20,180 nucleotides of DNA. Source: Clostridiales bacterium (GTDB lineage: Bacteria > Bacillota > Clostridia > Saccharofermentanales > UBA5734). A program made the translations under genes and the position numbers. Where the stretch lies: NCBI GenBank assembly GCA_003532195.1, contig DOFA01000007.1:1-20180 (forward strand), given 5' to 3'. Positions 15,078 through 20,180 of the stretch are shown piece after piece. The notes beneath the pieces were generated by a model. It saw only the letters and a list, made by a program, of their open reading frames with translations. It ran no database searches and was not told where the DNA came from. Position 1 is the first letter of the stretch. Every line of letters starts with the position of its first letter.

Positions 15078-15493
15078 TAGCTTACCTCGCTTTCAATGAG
15101 GCTGTAGAGGTATTCTGCCTGCAGCCTCGGATCTTCATAATGTTGCTCTGCTGGCAACATGCGAAAGCCGGTAGGAGACGCTGCAGGTTTTGCGTTCTTT
15201 TTTCTGTTCAGCCTGCCAAGTTTCCCGGCGCGTTCAAGACGAATAGCAGCAGCCTTATCGTAGGTTTCCTGATCGATGATAGCCGGGTAAAAATCGTCTC
15301 CAATGTAGTGCCCGTTTTCCATTAGGCGCTTTGCCGTGCCGTGGTAGGTTTCAATGCCAGCAGCGGCAGCAGCCTTGGCCAGTGCCATCCCGGAGATGTA
15401 ATTCTCATAGAGCTTTCGTATCTTTTTAGCTTCATCTTCATTTATCGTGGCGCAGCCGTTTTCTATGCTGTAGCCGTAGGGTGTATGTCCCAT
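15077..15493 (-). CDS. Recombinase-domain protein lacking the serine catalytic domain
   Basis: This 138-residue protein lies between the two large serine recombinases. Its N-terminus, TPYGYSIENGCATINEDEAKKIRKLYENY, matches the start of the recombinase (DNA-binding) domain of large serine recombinases. GHYIGDDFYPAIIDQETYDKAAAIR at about 61-85 matches the region that follows it. There is no resolvase domain, no catalytic serine and no zinc ribbon. It is not a frameshifted piece of a neighbour: it has its own ATG with AAGGA 9 nt upstream, starts 4 nt after the upstream recombinase stop, and its stop overlaps the next start. A role as accessory DNA-binding or directionality factor for the trio is inference. 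Confidence 0.85.
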   Translation of the reverse strand: MGHTPYGYSIENGCATINEDEAKKIRKLYENYISGMALAKAAAAAGIETYHGTAKRLMENGHYIGDDFYPAIIDQETYDKAAAIRLERAGKLGRLNRKKNAKPAASPTGFRMLPAEQHYEDPRLQAEYLYSLIESEVS

Positions 15494-15497
15494 ATCT

Positions 15498-17057
15498 TCA
15501 CATCCTTTCCCGAAGTTTAAGACCGCATTTTAGTTCGAAGCACACTTCATTTCTGGAGCGGACAATGATGCGGTTCACATATTCTTGAAACAGGCCATCA
15601 TCGAATTCCTGAAGTATCCCGCCTTTTTCTGTAAAGTGCAGAAGCGCTGTAGCTGCGGTGACCTTTGTTACATCTCCGGAAACAGCGTTTTTTAAGGCGT
15701 TGATCTCATCCCGGAAACTGTCCGCCTGCGAAAGCAGCTCGTTCGTTTCTTTGTTGAAAAGGATCGGGTCGATGATGCCTTGTGTCATGAGCTTTGTCAG
15801 CGTCTCGCGCTTTTCTGTGTTCTGCGCCAATAAGGTCTGTATTTCCTGAATGCGCCGAAGCGAGTCATCAGACGATGTGTTTTTCAATGCGTCCACATAT
15901 GGCTTTAGGATGATCCTGTGCGCGTAGACCAGCTTGTTCATCATGGTGATGAAAGCCCGCTTCAGATCATCGTCTTTTACAAAAAGCATGTGGCATTTAT
16001 TTTTGTCCTTGATGTGGGTATTGCAACACCATGCAGCGTATTTGTACCCGGTGCAGCTGTGAATCCGACGCTTAAAGGTATCGCTGCACTCGCCGCAGAT
16101 GATCTTGCCGGAGAAGGTATAGCGATTCTGGTATTTATCACTCCCTTTGACGACACCTTTTTCTGTCGCCCGCTGGTGAATAAAAGCGTGAGCAGCTTCA
16201 AAGTCCTCCCGGCTGATGATTGCCTCGTGATGATCCTTGACCAAGTATTGTGTCTGCTCGCCGTGGTTGTTGTGCCGGACAAAGCGTGAATCAGAGTAGG
16301 TTTTCTGGAAAAGGCAGTCGCCGACATACTTCTCATTGGAAAGCATCCCGCGAATGGTTGTGGCCGTCCAGCGTCCGTTTCGCTTGGTAGGAATGCCGCG
16401 CCGGTTCAGGTCGTCCGCGATGGCGTGGGTACCTTTGCCGGAGAGCAGCGCCGCGAAGATTTCTTTTACTACAGCCGCCTGCTCCGGATTGATGATCATC
16501 TGCTCACCATCCCAATCGTAGCCGTAGGGTGGGTAGCTGACTTTATAGGTGCCGCTCTCGAAGCGCTTCTGGATTGACCACTTGTTATTTTCCGATATGG
16601 AAACAGACTCGCCTTCGGCCATGCTGGAGAGAATTGCCAGAAACAGCTCGCTCTCCATTGAGCCGGTGTTGATGTTTTCCTTTTCAAAATAAATCGGAAT
16701 GTGCAGGGCGAGCAGTTTTCTTACCAGTTCTAAGCAGTCCGTTGTGTTCCGGCTGAAGCGGCTGATGGATTTTGTGATAACAAAGTCCACTTTACCGGCC
16801 TTGCAGTCGTCAATGAGTCGTAGGAGCTCCGGGCGCTTGTCCTTCTTGGTGCCAGTGATGCCTTCGTCGTAATAGAGTCCAGCGAACTCCCAGTCATCAC
16901 GGGAAGTGATGTAGGTTTCGTAGTGCGTCTTCTGAGCCTCAAGGCTTTCAAGCTGTGCATCGGAATCTGTGGAGACGCGGCAGTAGGCGGCTACCCTGAT
17001 CTTCTTAAGCTTGACTTTTGTGTTCGCTGCTTCCGCGATTTTTGTTACTTTTTTCAA
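15498..17057 (-). CDS. Large serine recombinase, first of the recombinase trio
   Basis: This is a site-specific recombinase of 519 residues. The resolvase domain carries nucleophile Ser29 in AAYCRVSTD with Arg27, and Arg100/Arg103 in SRFSRN. The recombinase domain begins near PPYGYDW (about 175) and runs to about 290. It is followed by a zinc ribbon (CGEC, then CTGYKYAAWCC and a further Cys), a coiled coil, and a basic C-terminus ending LKLRERM. All catalytic residues are intact. The start is TTG, 8 nt after a strong AAGGAGG. It lies 52 nt downstream of the SHOCT-like gene on the same strand. It has the same domain plan as the recombinase at 13509-15077, and the two could act as a pair. Whether one or both are needed is not visible. 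Confidence 0.94.
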   Translation of the reverse strand: MKKVTKIAEAANTKVKLKKIRVAAYCRVSTDSDAQLESLEAQKTHYETYITSRDDWEFAGLYYDEGITGTKKDKRPELLRLIDDCKAGKVDFVITKSISRFSRNTTDCLELVRKLLALHIPIYFEKENINTGSMESELFLAILSSMAEGESVSISENNKWSIQKRFESGTYKVSYPPYGYDWDGEQMIINPEQAAVVKEIFAALLSGKGTHAIADDLNRRGIPTKRNGRWTATTIRGMLSNEKYVGDCLFQKTYSDSRFVRHNNHGEQTQYLVKDHHEAIISREDFEAAHAFIHQRATEKGVVKGSDKYQNRYTFSGKIICGECSDTFKRRIHSCTGYKYAAWCCNTHIKDKNKCHMLFVKDDDLKRAFITMMNKLVYAHRIILKPYVDALKNTSSDDSLRRIQEIQTLLAQNTEKRETLTKLMTQGIIDPILFNKETNELLSQADSFRDEINALKNAVSGDVTKVTAATALLHFTEKGGILQEFDDGLFQEYVNRIIVRSRNEVCFELKCGLKLRERM

Positions 17058-17109
17058 GGGAAGTCCCTCCTTTCCGTACGTCTATACATCACTCTAAAGC
17101 CGCTACATA

Positions 17110-17316
17110 TCAAGGTATTTCTGGCATTATTTCCACGAACAAGGGAGAGAAAGTTTCCCGATTGATGGCGGTTAATTTGTTGAATTCAGCCACAGAAATC
17201 AGGCCGTCATCGAGCATCTTTTTGGCGATGTCCTGCGCTCGGCTATAGTCCAGATCGCCCTGAATCCGCTCCTGTGTAAAATATCCAGATTGAACATTTG
17301 TATTTTCGTTTGGCAT
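17110..17316 (-). CDS. Small SHOCT-like protein upstream of the recombinases
   Basis: This is a 68-residue cytoplasmic protein. Residues 20-55 (GDLDYSRAQDIAKKMLDDGLISVAEFNKLTAINRE) read as the short amphipathic C-terminal-type SHOCT helix pair, with the typical L-DDGLIS-EF core. Small SHOCT proteins of this size are often found next to serine recombinases in Clostridia elements; their function is not known. The start is the ATG at 17316, 9-10 nt after GGAGG. A longer reading from 17415 would run through the endolysin terminator and is rejected. The ribosome site is buried in a 10-bp hairpin, so its translation may be controlled. It probably heads the recombinase transcript. Confidence 0.75.
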   Translation of the reverse strand: MPNENTNVQSGYFTQERIQGDLDYSRAQDIAKKMLDDGLISVAEFNKLTAINRETFSPLFVEIMPEIP

Positions 17317-17324
17317 AACATATC

Positions 17325-17348
17325 CACCTCCAGTTTCCACTGGAGATG
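17325..17348 (-). promoter_or_regulatory. Shine-Dalgarno-sequestering hairpin before the SHOCT-like gene
   Basis: On the minus strand CATCTCCAGT (17348-17339) pairs with ACTGGAGGTG (17334-17325): ten base pairs with one G-T, closed by a GGAA (GNRA-type) loop. The 3' arm holds the GGAGG ribosome site for the ATG at 17316. The pairing would hide that site. Confidence 0.7.
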
Positions 17349-17370
17349 AACTGCCGTTTTGAGCGGAGAA

Positions 17371-17413
17371 AAATAAAAAAAGCCTGCGGGCATTCCGAAG
17401 AACACTCGCAGGC
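17371..17413 (-). terminator. Intrinsic terminator after the endolysin gene, UUCG loop
   Basis: On the minus strand GCCTGCG pairs with CGCAGGC. One A/C mismatch is followed by a second stem, GTGTTC with GAATGC, closed by TTCG. A TTTTTTTATTTTT run follows. It starts about 20 nt after the endolysin stop and separates lysis genes from the recombination module. Confidence 0.92.
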
Positions 17414-17433
17414 ATAGCAGATTGGATATTCAG

Positions 17434-18405
17434 TTATTTCACTCTGATCTTCCAGCCGGTCAGAATGAGGTTGACATTTTTGATGAGCGTCGGGTTGAGC
17501 TTCTGGATTGCAGAAACCGTAGTGCCGTATTTCTTAGCAATTCCGGAGAGGGTATCGCCGCTTTTCACGGTGTAGTAGATAGGAGTAGATTCCTGCTTTT
17601 TCACCAGAGCATTGACCTTTGCCTGCACAGCAGAATAATCATATCCGGCTGCGGTGAGGCGCTCTTTGCGGTCGGTTCCGTTTCCCCATTTGCCGTCCAG
17701 CACTTCCTGCGCCAGCTCATCTACGGTTTTTGCCGGAGTGACCGGAGTAGGAGTGGCAGGCTTGCTGTCATCAGACGCTGCCTTTGTATAACCGTTGAAG
17801 TCGCCGCTTTGGATGATGGCAGGATAGTCCACATAGGCGTAATCCATATCCACATTACCACTGATGCCGTCAACAGAGCCCTTAGAAGAATACTGCCAGA
17901 TGCCGTAGTCGCCCTTATAAGAACATTTGCTGGCATACTGTGCTACCCAGTGAGCGTAGGGCGTGAGCTTGGAGTCGTCCATGCGTTCTTTGAAGCCGGA
18001 AACAGCGGAGCCATAAATGCCGACGAAGTATCCCGCATCTTCCATCGTTTCACAGAAAGCAATGGTGGCCTCAGTGATACCGGCCTTGGCAGAGGCAGGC
18101 TGCGCTTCGTTATCCATATAGACCGGGTATTCCAGCTGCTTACCCTTCAGGATTTGCAGGAAGCGCTCCGCATCCGCTTTTCCGGCGGCAGCAGTCACGC
18201 AGTCCTTTCCGACAAAGTAATAAGCGCCGATTGGGATACCGGCAGCCTTCGCACCTTTGTAATTTGCTTCCCATTTGCTGTCCGTATAAAAACCGGCATC
18301 GGAGCCGCCAGCTTTGATGATGGCAAACTCGATACCGGCCTTTTTGACCTTATTCCAGTCAATGGTTCCCTGCCAATGACTGACGTCGATTCCTTTTCTT
18401 GTCAT
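17434..18405 (-). CDS. Phage endolysin: GH25 lysozyme with CW_7 and LysM cell-wall-binding domains
   Basis: This enzyme cuts the glycan backbone of the host wall at the end of the phage cycle. It has 323 residues. The GH25 domain spans about 3-195, with Asp7 in GIDVSHWQG, the acidic pair Asp98/Glu100 in YPVYMDNEA, and Asp186/Asp188 near its end. After a Pro/Thr linker comes a CW_7 (Cpl-7-like) repeat at about 226-268 (TVDELAQEVLDGKWGNGTDRKERL). A LysM domain at about 277-323 ends the protein (YTVKSGDTLSGIAKKYGTT). No signal peptide is present, in line with release through the holin. The start is the ATG at 18405, 9 nt after AGGAGG and 1 nt after the holin stop. Confidence 0.95.
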   Translation of the reverse strand: MTRKGIDVSHWQGTIDWNKVKKAGIEFAIIKAGGSDAGFYTDSKWEANYKGAKAAGIPIGAYYFVGKDCVTAAAGKADAERFLQILKGKQLEYPVYMDNEAQPASAKAGITEATIAFCETMEDAGYFVGIYGSAVSGFKERMDDSKLTPYAHWVAQYASKCSYKGDYGIWQYSSKGSVDGISGNVDMDYAYVDYPAIIQSGDFNGYTKAASDDSKPATPTPVTPAKTVDELAQEVLDGKWGNGTDRKERLTAAGYDYSAVQAKVNALVKKQESTPIYYTVKSGDTLSGIAKKYGTTVSAIQKLNPTLIKNVNLILTGWKIRVK

Positions 18406-18406
18406 G

Positions 18407-18820
18407 TTATTTTTCCTCCTCATCGTGACGGTCGTGGAGCTGCTCCAAGACCTCCTTTAATTTCTCCGGTACCGGCAGGCCAAGGTGTGCTGCGTTCTCT
18501 GTCAGCGACAGACCTTCATTGGACAGGTAGAAGAAGATGATCGCAGTTCGAAGCACTCCCGGATGTCCGAGCACCTGAACATCAATGACATTTCCGATGC
18601 CCACCAGCAGGAAGATCAGCACCTTGCGGCAGATTCCCTTAAAGCCGACCTCGCTTGAGAGTTTTTTGTCCGCGATGGCACACATGATGCCGGTAAGGTA
18701 GTCGCAGACCACAAAGATCACCAGCGCAATCAAGAGCCCGTCACAGACGCCAAGGAAATAGCCAAGCCAGCCTCCGACAGCGGCAAATACCAGTTGGATC
18801 GTGTTCCAGAATTCTTTCAT
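18407..18820 (-). CDS. Phage holin, phage_holin_4 (TcdE/Cp-1) type
   Basis: This small membrane protein forms the lesion that lets the endolysin reach the wall. It has 137 residues and about three membrane segments (about 8-25, 28-48 and 68-84), plus a weaker one near 92-103. The family core DYLTGIMCAIADKKLSSEVGFKG is at 40-62. The C-terminus is charged (EQLHDRHDEEEK), as usual for holins of this group. AAGGAGGG lies 9 nt before the ATG. It is directly followed by the endolysin gene, giving the classical holin-lysin order. Confidence 0.92.
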   Translation of the reverse strand: MKEFWNTIQLVFAAVGGWLGYFLGVCDGLLIALVIFVVCDYLTGIMCAIADKKLSSEVGFKGICRKVLIFLLVGIGNVIDVQVLGHPGVLRTAIIFFYLSNEGLSLTENAAHLGLPVPEKLKEVLEQLHDRHDEEEK

Positions 18821-18840
18821 GAGAAAATCCCTCCTTTGTG

Positions 18841-18874
18841 CAAAATAAAAGCCGCCTGCATTTTGCAGACAGCT
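18841..18874 (-). terminator. Intrinsic terminator after the tail-protein gene
   Basis: On the minus strand AGCTGTCTGCA pairs with TGCAGGCGGCT (11 pairs, two G-T) around AAA, followed by TTTATTTTG. It lies about 26 nt after the tail-gene stop and just before the holin ribosome site. Some read-through to the lysis genes is likely, because no separate promoter is seen. Confidence 0.85.
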
Positions 18875-18899
18875 TCATGAACTGTATCCGTGTATGAAG

Positions 18900-20180
18900 T
18901 TATATCTGTTTTGGCAGCGCCTCCCAGAGTCGCATATCCTCCTGTCCCAGCGACCACATGGCAAAGCCTCTCACTCCCCAGCGGTAGGCCGCTTCGTTTG
19001 CCCAGTAAACGAGGGAATCCACATCCTGATAGTAGAGGATGGAAAAGCCGTCTGCGTCTCCGAGAAAGAGCCTTGCTATCCAGATGTCGATATCCTTTGG
19101 CGTGATGGTTACCATATAATCGTTGCCACAGGTCAGATCAAGCTCGTGGGAGTGGTAGAACTCATAATCCAGCGAAATGCTCTCGCTGCGTGTCGCATCC
19201 TCCTCGATATCCGAGGTCAGCGTAAACACCTGAAATTCCGTATCCCACGTGGCGTTCGACCGGCTGATCCTGCCATACTGCGTAACTGTGCCGTCCGGGA
19301 AGGTAACATCAAAGCGTTCGTATGGCTCGTAAGTCCACGCATCGCCAAGGCGGAGCAGCTCGCAGACCGTCCGGTTATCTGATCGGTATCCGGCATAGCC
19401 TCCGGAAAAGCCGCTGACCGTAGCCGTGAAGCGAAGCGTATAGGAAGAACCGGAATAAACACGCACCTTATTCCCACGGATACGCATCTCGACCGTGTAC
19501 ATGGATGGATCGGTACGAAGGTCGGCGTTTGCTGTCCGCTCTATGGTCTGGCTGTAGCTGCCAAGGAGCGTGCTGCCGTTATAAAGCTCCACAGCCTGAG
19601 AATCATAATTCAGGCAGCAGAACAGATCCCCGCAGAATACTCCGGCCTTGCCACTTCCTGTCGCAGGAAAAGCCAGCCTTGCCCGCAGGTGAATATCGGA
19701 AAAACCATCGTATTGCCATGCGAGCTTTCCGGAGCCGTCAAGCTGGGAGTAAACGCGACTTTCGGAATATTCATCTTCACGCCATACCGTCCAAGAGCCT
19801 GAAAGCGTCGTCCAGTAGTTTGTTTGCAGCACACCGTAGTCCCGGAAATCCTCATACCAGATGAGGGCAGAGTCCGGCTTTCGTCTCAGCATTTCGCAGG
19901 TGAGTTTGAAAGCTCTATCCGGCTGACACTCATTGCCGTCCACGTCGATAAAGTGGCGTGGAGAGAGCGTAAAGGTCGCAGTGCCTGCGGAGGGAGCCTC
20001 CGAAAAGCTGCTGCAAACACGGTAGCCATAAAACTGTACGCCTTTTACATCTACGGATATCACGATAGTATGCGTTCCGACAGATAGCGAAATGTTGCTG
20101 GCGAGCGTCGTCCAGAAGGTGCTTCTCCAATATGGCCACCAGAGCCTGCTTTCCGTAAAATGCGTCGTGTTGCCGTCAAT
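18900..20180 (-). CDS. Phage tail-associated protein with concanavalin-like domain and GH18-like C-terminus (5' end outside window)
   Basis: 426 residues are visible and the frame stays open to the right edge, so the true start is outside; the in-frame GTG at 20063 is internal. The visible part starts with a beta-rich segment (NISLSVGTHTIVISV). A jelly-roll domain of the LamG/DUF1080 kind follows (from WYEDFRDYGVLQTNYWTTL to about GYAGYRSDN), suited to binding carbohydrate. The last 80 or so residues resemble the end of GH18 glycosidases: SILYYQDVDSLVYWANEA, then RGFAMWSLGQEDMRLWEAL. The GH18 catalytic DxxDxDxE is not in the visible part; if present it lies upstream. The position before holin and endolysin fits a tail fibre, baseplate or tail-lysin protein. 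The GH18 link is by eye. Confidence 0.75.
   Translation of the reverse strand: MDGNTTHFTESRLWWPYWRSTFWTTLASNISLSVGTHTIVISVDVKGVQFYGYRVCSSFSEAPSAGTATFTLSPRHFIDVDGNECQPDRAFKLTCEMLRRKPDSALIWYEDFRDYGVLQTNYWTTLSGSWTVWREDEYSESRVYSQLDGSGKLAWQYDGFSDIHLRARLAFPATGSGKAGVFCGDLFCCLNYDSQAVELYNGSTLLGSYSQTIERTANADLRTDPSMYTVEMRIRGNKVRVYSGSSYTLRFTATVSGFSGGYAGYRSDNRTVCELLRLGDAWTYEPYERFDVTFPDGTVTQYGRISRSNATWDTEFQVFTLTSDIEEDATRSESISLDYEFYHSHELDLTCGNDYMVTITPKDIDIWIARLFLGDADGFSILYYQDVDSLVYWANEAAYRWGVRGFAMWSLGQEDMRLWEALPKQI

Larger units (their letters stand above)
13453..20180. mobile_element. Prophage or phage-derived element: integration, lysis and tail modules
   Basis: All genes from here to the right edge are on the minus strand and are phage or recombination functions: tail protein, holin, endolysin, SHOCT-like protein and three serine-recombinase genes. 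The left limit lies between the rlmD stop (12433) and the terminator at 13458. The HEPN-like gene may belong to the element. The right end is outside the window. No head, packaging or replication genes are in view, so completeness is unknown. Confidence 0.8.

Noticed and set aside
15077..15493. Small recombinase gene as a pseudogene fragment of a neighbouring recombinase
   Set aside because: It has its own ATG and ribosome site, no frameshift joins it to either neighbour, and both neighbours already have their own complete recombinase domains.
17422..18540. 372-codon plus-strand reading frame opposite the endolysin and holin
   Set aside because: The minus strand encodes clear GH25, CW_7, LysM and holin sequences with proper ribosome sites. 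The plus-strand frame has none and starts inside the terminator region.
1..20180. CRISPR arrays, tRNA or rRNA genes
   Set aside because: No regularly spaced repeat-spacer arrays were seen. No cloverleaf-type sequence or rRNA-like stretch was recognised by eye in the intergenic gaps, none of which exceeds about 250 nt.

Overview
The window looks like the chromosome of a fairly GC-rich, low-G+C-lineage-type Gram-positive (Firmicutes, probably Clostridia). The evidence is strong AGGAGG-type ribosome binding sites, sigma-A promoters close to consensus, GTG and TTG starts, a class A PBP with a Pro/Thr/Ala-rich tail, and Clostridia-type phage genes. The species cannot be named from the sequence alone.

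Left, host part (1 to about 12,433). On the minus strand, an XRE-cupin regulator and potA, potB, potC and potD form one tightly packed operon for spermidine/putrescine import (potD runs off the left edge). A consensus promoter drives it, and GTTTA/TAAAC half-sites lie just downstream of the -10 box. proB (glutamate 5-kinase, short form) is transcribed divergently from its own promoter. Facing it is a cell-wall operon on the minus strand: a coiled-coil M23 peptidase followed by a bifunctional class A penicillin-binding protein. Next come yjbQ and an archaeal-type triosephosphate-isomerase-like gene, both on the minus strand. Divergent from the latter is a DeoR-family regulator followed at once by an RlmD-type 23S rRNA m5U methyltransferase. 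The AT-rich region between the isomerase and deoR carries three TGAAAGT repeats and a 9-bp inverted repeat.

Junction (12,434 to 13,508). After rlmD the base composition drops sharply. There are two 23-nt direct repeats 28 nt apart, whose outer hexamers (GTTGAG-N11-GATGTC) recur at the 3' end of rlmD. An AT-rich orphan gene follows, with a HEPN-like R-x5-H motif. A long bidirectional hairpin terminator closes the junction.

Right, phage-derived part (13,453 to the end, genes all on the minus strand). Read in the direction of transcription: a tail-associated protein with a concanavalin-like domain and a GH18-like C-terminus (5' end outside the window), a terminator, a holin, a GH25/CW_7/LysM endolysin, a terminator with a UUCG loop, a small SHOCT-like protein whose Shine-Dalgarno is folded into a hairpin, and a translationally packed trio made of a large serine recombinase, a catalytic-domain-less recombinase fragment and a second large serine recombinase. 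The layout suggests an integrated prophage (or phage-derived element) whose recombination module sits at the end of the late/lysis region. It lies downstream of rlmD, a gene family used as an attachment site by some streptococcal elements.

The parts most worth a second look are the recombinase trio with its catalytically empty middle member, the HEPN-like cargo gene and repeats at the junction, and the GH18-type tail protein.
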